NCBI RefSeq assembly: GCF_963169125.1
Contig: NC_084802.1
Coordinates: 112,596,903-112,660,902, forward strand
Direction of reading: 5' to 3'
From: Humulus lupulus
Taxonomy: Eukaryota; Streptophyta; Magnoliopsida; Rosales; Cannabaceae
DNA length: 64,000 nucleotides
The position numbers and the translations under genes are program-made. The notes beneath the pieces are model-generated. The model ran no database searches. It was not told the DNA's origin and saw only the letters and a program-made list of their open reading frames with translations. Positions within the stretch are counted from its first letter, which is position 1, and the number at the start of each line of letters is the position of its first letter. Of the stretch, positions 1 to 9,423 are shown in pieces.

Positions 1-52
1 TCATAACCATCTCGATAAGATGTTCGATAACTACAGCTTACTTCTTGGTCAT

Positions 53-836
53 TTATGTGCCAATATCTCCTAGGTGAATGACCTTGGTTATGCCTAGTTG
101 ATTAATTACGCCGAGGCTGCTGGCCTCGATTTTGGCTGACTGGTCTATCATTTCTTGGTTGTCAGAATTTTTGACCAAGGCTTTGATTTTTTTGAATAGG
201 AGGTAGTCCCTTTCTTGAAACTGATCGTCTCGGTTGTCCATCAGTTGGTCTTCATTCTCCAGAAACTTGCCTGCCATAACCTTGGCCTTGGTCGTGATTG
301 GGTAAGACTTGCTCATCTTGGTGCAGCTAGTGATAGTGCTCTGGTCGAGTTTCTCAGTTTGAGTGATTACTGCGTGTTTGCCCAGGTGGAACTACTTGAT
401 CTCAATAATGTGTATGTAAATTAGGCTGATGAGCCCGATAAATTTAGTTTTGAGCTGCATTCATTCGACCAATTATTTCAGGTTGTGGATTCTCTGGTCG
501 ATTCACATTGAATTGAGTTTGCTGCAAGACAGCTTCCAGCAATCTTGCTGCTTTAGTGTTACAGTGATCGACTCGAGCTTCAAGGGCTCGTTGTCGTTGA
601 TCCATCTACGTCTGGAAGTCTTATCTCTACTTGTTCATGGCTTCAGACACTACCTCTTGGGCTACTATCTGATTTTCACGCATTGCAACAAACTGCCCAT
701 GCATTTGTCCTACGACTTCTTTCAGCTGTTCAATGTCGGGGTTAAGATCTTCTCCTAAATCAACATGGGGATCGTTGTGACCAAGCACTCCTCGTGGAGG
801 TAGATTCTAAGTTAGAGGAACCTACTGGCCAGGATG
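53..836 (-). pseudogene. gag remnant of G0
   Basis: The minus-strand translation between about 836 and 430 gives an acidic stretch followed by a helical region (EDLNPDIEQLKEVVGQ, then MRENQIVAQEVVSEAM). The layout resembles the start of the G1 gag (DLEEEEMDSNTLRMTL, then MRANQENVVETMALQ). Stops and frame changes break it. An 87-codon open stretch continues at 316-53 in another frame and matches nothing I recognise. It is called gag by position after the leader and by likeness to G1, so the product name is inferred. No CCHC knuckle is visible before the window ends. Confidence 0.45.
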
Positions 837-892
837 CAAAAGAGGGAATTGACTGCTTGAGGGGTAGTTCTGTGGTCCAGTAGTTTGGTTTC

Positions 893-2386
893 TGTTGGGA
901 TTATGCCTTTAAGGCATATGTGTTGAATAATGTGTTATGAAATGAATTTTTAGCATATATTGATTGTTTATTATTATTGATAGAATAATATTATATGAAT
1001 ATTAGAAAATTCCCAAATTCATTATTGTGACTAAAATCTTGTATTGGTACGAGAGGATTAGGATTCTTGGGAACGAATTTAAACAGTTCACAGTAAAACA
1101 AAGTTATATGGAATCTTTGGATTAAATATTGTAAGTACGGTTCACTAGTATTATGAATACATATAATCTAGATTCGGATTACTAATGTAGTAGGACATCT
1201 TAGTGGAGGTACTCAACAAATAAATGTCTATAATTACAAGAGGATAGTCTCATATTTTTAGTGGAACAATATTGAGATTAATAAATTAAGTTATTATATT
1301 AAAGAGTATTAATTAATAATCTAAATTTATTGGAGCTTGAAATTATAGGTCCACAGGTCCCCGAGATGGCTCTATCAACACTATTCAAGGTAAAAGTTGA
1401 AATAAAAAAAAAATTAGGAAAATGACATATTTGGAATAAATTTGTTCTTCATGGTCAAATATATAATTGAGAAAAATTAATTAATTAATATATTAATTTT
1501 CAAAATTAATAAATTAATTAATATAACTTTTAAATTTTATTTTTTAAATAAAATGGCATTCTTGAAAATGGATATTTAAATAATTAAGTTGATTAATTTT
1601 GAATTAATTAGTTTTATTTATTTAAATAATGTGAAAAGATATTTTTGATAATTCAAATTAGATTTGAATTTGAAATGATATTTATTCTTTAATTAATCCG
1701 ATAAGATAAGTTATGAGGTTTAGATATTTTTGAATAAATAATAATTAAAAGAAAGTGGTTGGATCACATCCCTAAAATCAGGAATGTGTTACAAGCCAAC
1801 TACAGTGCATGCACTGTAGTTGACGTGTAACAAGGTGCAATAATGAGTCTTGGATATTTCTTTTATTTATTTAATGAATGGTTTATAATTTAAATTTTGA
1901 ATTTTGAATTTAATTACCTCTTGTAAATCTATCAATTGAAAATAGTTTCAGAATACGCTTAACAAATAGAAATTCTAAGCTTTTGACAGAGAGAAAAATA
2001 TATCATATTATTTTTCTAAAAATTGTGTTAGACCTAATATTCCAAGATCTCATGAGTTGAGTACATCTTGTGAATCATAAATTTTTTCACCATTACTTTA
2101 CGTGCCCACACATGTCTTGAGTTGTAGAGCTACATCTTGGAAGATCTTGGTCTGAGTATTCAAGAGGTTGCTTTGGATTGGAAGTTCGTTGGAGGTACTA
2201 CAAGATAGCGAGGATTCTTGATTACTCTACAGCTAGTAAATCCTCATCTTTTTCTTTCTCTATGATTAGTGTTTTGCATATTAATGGATTTGTTATTTCA
2301 AGATTGTTTAAATAATTTTATTTTGAAATCTCTGGACCCACCACCCTGTGCTTTCCGCTACGCATATGGTAAAACAGTTACCAACA
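893..2386 (+). mobile_element. Solo LTR of a copia (Angela-like) element
   Basis: A 1494-bp unit starts TGTTGGGATTATGCC and ends TTACCAACA, so the termini are inverted (TGTTGG/CCAACA). The flanking pentamers are GTTTC (888-892) and TTTTC (2387-2391), a TSD with one mismatch. Internal blocks match the copia A and C LTRs in order, for example ATTGGAGCTTGAAATTATAGG here against ATTGGAGCTTGATTTCATAGG there. It is therefore a diverged relative. No coding region and no second LTR are present, so a solo LTR left by recombination is the simplest reading. Confidence 0.7.
1797..1822. repeat. 26-bp perfect palindrome inside the solo LTR
   Basis: CAACTACAGTGCA is followed directly by its exact reverse complement TGCACTGTAGTTG with no spacer. 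The surrounding DNA is AT-rich. It could extrude as a cruciform or fold as a 13-bp stem in LTR RNA. Function unknown. Confidence 0.9.
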
Positions 2387-2494
2387 TTTTCCCCCTTGGG
2401 GTTCTTGGCCCTCACTTCTTGTGGTTATAACCATTGTTTTTTAATTGTCAAAGAATTACTTTCTTGAGTTCAGATCTCAATGAAATCACTAAAA
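2387..2494 (-). other. Leader and presumed primer-binding region of G0
   Basis: On the minus strand the bases directly after the LTR end (GGTCAACA) read TTTTAGTGATTTCATTGAGA, matching the G1 region after its 5' LTR (13095-13116). Position and conservation point to the primer-binding site. I could not assign the tRNA. Confidence 0.5.
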
Positions 2495-3168
2495 TGTTGA
2501 CCAGCATTCTGGTTAACGACATTGAGTTAAATTGAATGACAATTAAGGATAAAAGGAGTTGAATTCAAGTAAACGATAAAAAGAATTTTATAGTGGTTCG
2601 ACCCCAAGGGTTAATAATGACCTACGTCTACTGACACTTTTATTAATTACGAAGATCTCAGACTCAAGATCAAAATAACAAGATTCAGCTGAGTTCCCTA
2701 AGCCTGAGAGAGAATACCATTCGACAGAGTTTCTGTATGTAAAGTGTGCATGAAAAATGATGAATGTGAGAGATCTTTAATTATAGAGTCTCTTAGTGGG
2801 TCATGGGCCTTACAAGCATGGAATAGGCCTCGCACACATAGTGTGGGTTTGTTATAACTGAACATATAATAAAAGAGTGTAAAAGCACATTCAAATTATA
2901 GTCACATAAATATCCCATGAAATTTGCGTCACTCTGGTTGTTCGAATTGCTCTTGGCTACATTTCTCGACCAAAACCTCTTCTACCAGCTCACATATTGT
3001 AGATGGCCTTCAACCATCATTTCTTAGTTTAATAACTCCAACTAAATCCGCCTAAAATCTTTTGATTATCTGGTCAAGTAATCAACCAGGACTAGTAACA
3101 TTCATGCATTTGATTGCCACGTGTCTCTTTGCCTTGCCACATTACCATGTTAAATTTTGGGATAAACA
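2495..3168 (-). repeat. 5' LTR of G0 (674 bp)
   Basis: On the minus strand it runs from TGTTTATCCC (3168) to GGTCAACA (2495). It holds a G-box CACGTG at 3118-3123 near its start, a block similar to the G1 LTR ending (GTCAGTAGACGTAGGTCATTA against AAGTGGACGTAGGTTATTA), and GGTCGAACCACTATAAA. The latter also appears in the G1 3' LTR around the point where solo LTR 3 inserted. These shared blocks support LTR identity. Confidence 0.65.
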
Positions 3169-4763
3169 AATGGACTTCAAACTCTTTCTAGAAAGCAATT
3201 CTTATTGAATTTGCAAGGCATGCCTCTTAAAACTTGTGACAGTTGTTTAGTCAGAAAAATACATAGATTTTCTTTTTATACGCATCCACCATCTACAAGA
3301 TTAAATGTTATTGATGTGATTCACATTGTGTACTATGCAAACTAGAAATCTTGGAGGTGCACTTTATTTTGTTACTTTTATTGATGACAATTCTAGAAAA
3401 GTTTGGATTTTTGCTTTGAAAACTAAAGACTAAGTGATTGATGTCTTCAAATAACTTCATTCCATAATTGAAAGCGAAGCAGGAAGAGAGTTGTAGTATG
3501 CTTGAGTAGAAGCAGTGAGTACATGGGTCATTTTGAGAAGTATTATAGACTCTATGGTATCAAGCTTGATAATAAAATTTCTAAAACTCCTCAACACAAC
3601 GGTGTGGTAGAAAGAATTAGTAGAACCATTGAAGAAAGGATTTTGTGTATGTTTTCCCATGCTAAGCTACCTAAGTCCTTTTATAGTGAGGCTATGAAAA
3701 TTGTAGTTGATTTGATTAACCTTTCTCCTTCAAATTCTCTTAGCAGTGATGTACCTAAGAGAGTATGGAAAGGGAAAGATGTCTTGTATGATCATTTGAG
3801 AGTCTTTGGGTGTAGAGAATTTGTTCATATCCTAAAGATGATAGGTCCAAGCTTGGTGATAAGGCAAAATCGTGTATTTTCTTGGGGTATGTTCATAGAA
3901 AGTTTGAGTACAGATTATGAGATCCTATGAACAAGAAGATAATTAAAAGGAGGGATGTGGCGTTTTCTGAAGATAAAATATTTGAAGACAGTGACAAAGT
4001 TTAAAAGCATAAATTATGTTGATATTTCTTCCCTTTACTTATATGACTTAGTGAAGTTGCGTAAAGGGAAGAAAGCTCTCAAGAACAAATGGGTTTATAA
4101 GTTGAAGACTGAAAATAATAGCTCGTAACAAAGGTACAAGGCACGATTGGTTGTGAAAGGATTCAGTAAAAAGAAGGCATTGATTTTGAAAAAATATTTT
4201 ATCTTTTTGTGAAAATGTCCTCTATTAGAGTTGTCCTTGGTTTAGCTACTTGATTGAACTTTGAAGTGGAACACATGATGTGAAAACTACTTCTTCATGG
4301 TGATATGGAACAAGAAATTTACATGAAGTAGTCAGAGGGTTTCAAAGTCAATGGAAAGGAGAATCTTGTGTGAAAGGTTAGAAAAAGCTTATACGGACTC
4401 AAACAGGCACTCAGACAATGGTACAAGAAGTTTGTTTCCTATATGTTGGGTCATGGTATAACAGAACTACTTTTGATTATCATGTATTCACAAAGAATTT
4501 TTTTGATGATGATTTTATTATTCTCCTACTTTATGTTAATAATATATTGATTGTTGACCATGATGCTAGAAATATTGAAAAGCTAAGCAAGTCATTTGCT
4601 ACGAACGACTCGGGATTGGAGAGATAGATACTTGGTATGAAGATTTCTCGTGATAGGAAGAATGAGAAACTTTGGCTATCTAAAGAGACTTATATAGAAA
4701 AAATTCTTAAAAGATTCCCATGGCAAAGCTAAATCAATTAGTTCTCTACTTATAAGTCATTTC
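3169..4763 (+). pseudogene. Copia D: integrase and reverse-transcriptase remnant
   Basis: This is a decayed Ty1/copia pol. Integrase is recognisable around 3350-3900: GGALYFVTFIDDNSRKVW, TPQHNGVVERISRTIEE (with the catalytic E), SYSEAM-type helices and LRVFGCREFVHI. RT pieces follow: KNKWVYKLKTEN near 4090, LYGLKQA-like DNA near 4390, and LLLYVNNILIVDHDA near 4530. In the last piece the YVDD box reads YVNN. Many stops and frameshifts occur, so it is a fossil. The domain order resumes with RNase H at 31849, on the far side of copia A. The TSD ATTTC (4759-4763) marks where copia A entered. Confidence 0.75.
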
Positions 4764-6448
4764 TATTAGGGTTTTATGCCCTAATTAAAACCCAATTTCT
4801 GTGTAATCTCATTTATTATCAATAATACAATTGAAATCATTTTTTGACTTGGTCAATCACTTTGCTCACATGTTTTATTTTAATGATTATTTGTTTAATA
4901 TAAACTTCTATTAAATCTTGAGCATATAGCTAATCATATATATAGTGTCGTAATCACAGTGGAACATAAATATGATTATATGTTCAAAATAAGTTAGTCC
5001 TAAGATTAGTCAGTGCACAGGATTAACACTAACTTGCAAATCTACGATATGATCTACTTACACATTGAAATGTTATGTTCTTTCCAAAACATTAGCAAAG
5101 TAGATAAGATCGGATGTATTTGTTACATCGGGCAAGACCGATATTGACAGTAGATAGGATAAGTAAACATACCGTTATTATGTAGATATGAACATCTATA
5201 GCTTCTAATGAAGAAGTGAAATGATGGTTTCCTTTTATTTTGGTTCAAGGTGCTAAATGATAGAGATCTCATTTCAGTAATTAATATTAGTTTACTGAAA
5301 TATCATTTACAAGGAACTAAGTGTTTTAAGGATAAAATACAATGAGAGTTAAAACGGTATTTTAGTCCCAACTCATTGTAGACCGTCTATAGAGGATTGA
5401 GTGACAATTATGGTTGTAACAATGGAAAATTAATAGCATATCTATATTTGTTATACAACATTCTATGAATTAAAGAGTGCAATTCCGAGTCTTTAGTGGA
5501 GTCACGAGGAATTAATAAGTTAGTAAATTTTTTTGTTAGATTTATGATAACTTATTGGAGCTTGATTTCATAGGCCCATGGTCTCCACTGTACCTTGGAT
5601 AAAATCATCTAGATACTCTCAATTAATTGATTTAATTATCAATTAGAATTATAAAAGCTGACCAAGTCAATTTTGGATAGTTTCACAGAGTTATACAATT
5701 TAGAGAAGAAAAGAGAAATTACGGCAGATTTATTAATTAAGATAAATTGGTATCTAAATTAATAAATGAGTTTAAATCAATGTTCAAATTATAATTAATT
5801 AATTTGATAAAGGATTTAAATAATTATTTAATTAATTAAATCAATAGAAAATAGTACAGGCCTTGATTTTCAGTCCAACAGGCTTATAATAAAATGGAAA
5901 TTTCACGGGCCTAAAGCTCATGATAATTTTGACCTAGGACTGTTAATTGGATATTATTTTATTGATTTTTTAAATAAATAAATGACCTAATTGAGTCTAT
6001 AAAAGGAATGCTAAGAGAGATGAAATTAGAAGTAAAAACATATGTTCAGATTTCTAAAACACAAGTTTCTGATAGGTTTTAGATTCTCTCTAAACATAAG
6101 TCCTTTTCTAAGCCTTATTTTTCTTTTCTCTTATTCTCTCTATATCTATCTCATGTGTTGAGAATTGCCCACTCTATTCTAGGTGATTCCAAGGATACTT
6201 TGGAAGACTGTGAAGAAAATTGAAGATCGGTTCAGTTTCTTGGTAATACTCTGCGACAGAAAGGATACAAGGGTTAGAGAAACTGAAGAAATGACTCATT
6301 CATTCCGCTGCATATAATGTAAGTGATCTTATCATTATTTCTCTTTGAATTCAATTTTAGAAACATGTTCTAGGTTGTCTAATATTAACTAGTTTAATAT
6401 TAGTTCTACGTAAAAATAAATAAAGATCCTATATAAGTTTTCCCAACA
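4764..6448 (+). repeat. 5' LTR of copia A
   Basis: It begins at the decayed terminus TATTAGGGTTTTATGCCC and ends TTCCCAACA just before the primer-binding site. It aligns with the copia A 3' LTR and both copia C LTRs but lacks roughly 130 bp present in them near 5180 (the block with TTGAGTTCTTTGACTTGTTC). The promoter is near 5998. Confidence 0.85.
5998..6007 (+). promoter_or_regulatory. TATA box of the copia A 5' LTR
   Basis: CTATAAAAGG sits about 450 bp before the LTR end. The same box occurs in the 3' LTR (31390-31399) and as CTATAAAATG in both copia C LTRs (41158-41167 and 49323-49332). Transcription of the element would start just downstream. Confidence 0.6.
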
Positions 6449-6450
6449 AC

Positions 6451-6463
6451 TGGCCTCAGAGCC
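6451..6463 (+). other. Primer-binding site of copia A
   Basis: TGGCCTCAGAGCC lies two bases after the LTR end. The usual plant copia site, complementary to initiator tRNA-Met, is TGGTATCAGAGC, as seen unchanged in copia B. Here TA is replaced by CC, and copia C has the same change, so it is a family trait and not a private mutation. Confidence 0.7.
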
Positions 6464-8815
6464 TTTGGTAATCTTTATTCATGCATGAACATGTTAAAAA
6501 TTGAATTATTTGTTGTGTTTGAATAATTGGATGGATTTCATGATTTTATGAAGCATATTGAATTCTATGTGATTATTAGCAATTTTTAGGTTATTTTGTT
6601 GTGGTTTCTATGCCATTAATTTTTATATATGCTTTATTTTGTGTAAAACATGTTAAAATTTTTTTTGGCTTGGCTTCCAGCACCCGCGCGCGCACATGCG
6701 CGCACCACCCTACAGCCGCGTGCGCATCCCTTGACGCTGTCACCCAGTCTCTACGTGCGCACCTTGCGTGCAGCTCCTGCGTGCGCGCACGCTTGCTCAG
6801 CCATCAGCGCGCATGGTGTACAGTACCCGTCTCGGGTATTGTTCATCTTAATTTGTTTTTAAAAATGTGAAAATTGATTATTTATAATTAAAGCCAAAAA
6901 TATCAGATATGTTTTTGCATTTAAAAATGTTTTTTAAAATAACATATTTTTGTTGGTTGAGATTCAAATAATTAGATATTTTCTACAAAGATTCAAATTC
7001 AAATTTAAAAATAGGCTAAAAACTTAATTTTAAATATTTTAATATATTAAAATATTATAATTAATATATCAGATATTTAAGATATTTTCTTTTAAATACT
7101 TTCTATTTTTATTAAATCTTTATTTAAAAATATAAATATATGTTTATTCTATAGTTTTTAATATTTAAATTATTTGAAATTTAAAATTTTTTAGTTAGAT
7201 ATTTTCATGGATAATTGCATTTGTTTAATTGTTTTAAGATATTTTAGTGTTGTTATAACTATTAATATTTTATTTTTAAAAAAAATGGTTAAAATATTAG
7301 CTTATTGTTGTAACAACACAAGATATTTTTTGAAAAACAGTTAAGATATTTTTTCAACCAATTAATAAAATATTTTTTTAATAAATGAGATTTAAATTAA
7401 CTTTGGTTAATTGTTGATAAATCCTATTTAAAGTAAATTAATATTTTTCAAATTAACCAAGAACCAAGTTGATTGTTGATAAGTGAAATTTAAATGAACT
7501 TTTGTTAATTGTTGACAAATTTTATTTAAATTGACTTATTTTTGTAAAAATTTAATTAATTCGAATTTTTTTGGATAAAATCTAGATAATTAATTTTGAT
7601 ATTTTTGCAAATGAAATAAATTGTAGTATTTTTGCATAAATTCATAGACTTGCTCATATAGTGACATGATTAGGCCTATCCAATGATAATATGTCTGTTT
7701 GCACTATATGTTGTATTTTTGCAATTGAGCTTAGATGCATATAGTGACCCATATGTTTACTAAATATATGGTTTTTTCCAAATAAAATATTCATAAAATG
7801 TTAGGTTTTATTTGGGCCAATTATAAAATGTAAAGTTTAAACTCCTCTCTTGTGGGTGATTCCACTTGTGAAGGCTCATTTGCTTTGCATGACTATAGTG
7901 GGCCTAGTCAATTAATAACAATTAATAAAACGAATGTTTAAATTCCTATCTTTTGGACCTTGTATGAAAGTATGAGGGCCTTTGTAGTGGGAACGACATA
8001 TTGGACCCAGCCCTCCTCCATACAAGCCCAATTGTTAAGGTCCATTTACCTGAGTTGGACTTAATTGTAGGTTCATTATATTAGTTAAACCTAAATATTG
8101 ATTAGCAATAAATTAATTCTAAATTAATTGAATTTGTTTCAATGTGACACTTTAGAATTAATAGGAAATTATAAGACTTTGGTTTTAAAAATTTAATCTT
8201 TTCAATTTTTTGGAGAACCATAGTCATTAATTTTCTAAAAATAAATTAAAAAAAATTACTATGTTTAATTTTATAATGAGCTTATTTTATTAATTATATT
8301 CGATCTCCACTATTGGTTTAACAAAGTCAATAGCTTAATGGGGCCTCGAGACGCTTTGTTTCATCCCCCTACAGAAGGTGTTCATTAGTTATTTTGACAA
8401 GGTTAAATTTAGAAAGATAGATAATTATAGGTCAAATTCTACTAGACTCACCCAAACAGTGACTACTAGGACTAAATCTATGATTATCGAAACCGTGGGT
8501 CTAGCTCATGAAATAAGAGATTTTGTTTTCTTATTTTGATTGAACAATAGGTTGTAAATAATGGTGTCCATTATTAAATAAGTTTGCAACTTTATTTAAC
8601 TAGTGTTATCTTTTACTCTTGCCAACTGAGACAAGAATATCATAGATTAGTTAAAAACCCAAAGAAATAGAGATATGATTATTTTGGTATTTTTTTTCTC
8701 ATATCTTACATATTTTTGGTATATGTTGTGCGATTTCTTGAAATTTGTGTGAAAAGGAGTTTCATTGAGCAAAAGTGATTGATTTCTATTTTATTGATAA
8801 TATGTAATTTTTAGT
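6464..8815 (+). other. Long AT-rich untranslated leader of copia A
   Basis: About 2.35 kb lie between the primer-binding site and the gag ATG. The stretch is strongly AT-rich apart from a GC-rich island (6661-6845), has stops in all frames, and aligns along its whole length with the copia C leader (41602-44095). Open frames in the GC island look incidental. Nothing in it encodes a recognisable protein. It may carry packaging or translational signals, but that is only inference. Confidence 0.7.
6661..6845 (+). repeat. GC-rich alternating purine-pyrimidine island
   Basis: A block dense in GCGCGC, TGCGCGCAC and GTGCGCGCAC runs is embedded in DNA of very low GC. It ends in an imperfect inverted repeat, ACAGTACCC then GGGTATTGT. 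The copia C counterpart is at 41865-42054. Alternating Pu-Py runs of this kind can adopt Z-DNA. Confidence 0.8.
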
Positions 8816-9423
8816 ATGGTTGTGTCTACTCCCATCCTTTCTCAACTTTCGATGGAGAAACTCACTAGAGAAAACTTCCTTAAATGGAAGCAATACATAA
8901 ACATTGTGTTGATTGGTGACAACTCCAAGTTCGTCATGATTGAGGAATCCCCAAAACGAGCACCGTCTCTGCACGTTCGTGATGGCACCGTCAATGCTCG
9001 AATGGCACCGTCTCCGCATGTTTGTGATCAACTCAACTATGGTCTGACGCAACTCATGAAAAACCATCAGCCTTTCGAGTCTATCATGGGTGGACCTAGT
9101 AAGGGAGGAGAAAATAAGGCTACTGTTGTTGCTGCTGATCCAGGTAAGGCTGAAGCTAACCAAGCTTTGTCTTCGAAAGCTGGAAACAAGAGGAAGGATG
9201 GACAAAACAACCACCCCAAGCCTGCAAAGGCTGGAAAGACGAGTGCACAACCAAATGCACAGACGCCTAAGGGGAAGAACAAGAAAAACAAGAAAAGTAA
9301 AGATAAGTGCTTTCACTGCAAAGAGAAGGGGCATTGGAAATGAAATTGCCCCAGGTTTCTAGCAGGGAAAAACATAGGTAATTATTATAGTTCATTTATC
9401 TTAGAAACATGTGTTTTAGATAA
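8816..9423 (+). pseudogene. gag of copia A (internally deleted form)
   Basis: The ATG at 8816 opens a 175-codon frame: STPILSQLSMEKLTRENFLK at the N-terminus, a short repeated block (HVRDGTVNARMAPS), a Lys/Ala/Pro-rich linker, and the knuckle CFHCKEKGHWK. The reading stops at TGA (9341-9343) inside the CCHC knuckle, where copia C has CGA (Arg). Copia gags normally have about 150 or more residues of central capsid domain. Here the N- and C-terminal parts are joined through the repeat, so most of that domain is missing. Confidence 0.8.

Larger units (their letters stand above)
1..3168 (-). mobile_element. G0: 5' end of a Tat-type Ty3/gypsy retrotransposon, minus strand, cut by the window edge
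   Basis: Read on the minus strand, this has a 5' LTR (3168-2495), a primer-binding and leader region (2494-2387) and a decayed gag (below about 836). A copia-type solo LTR at 893-2386 interrupts the leader/gag junction. The LTR starts TGTTTATCCC, like the LTR of G1 (TGTTTACC), ends GGTCAACA, and is followed by the same leader motif as G1 (TTTTAGTGATTTCATTGAGA against TTTTGGTGCTTTCATTGAGA). This places it in the same Tat-like group. It is inserted in copia D, whose integrase region resumes at 3169. The other end lies left of the window, so the TSD (expected AATGG, 3169-3173) cannot be confirmed. Confidence 0.72.

Noticed and set aside
6601..6870. Overlapping open frames in the GC-rich island of the copia A leader (and 41792-42093 in copia C)
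   Set aside because: High GC removes stop codons in all frames on both strands. The peptides are His/Ala/Arg-rich, are not conserved between A and C, and show no domain.
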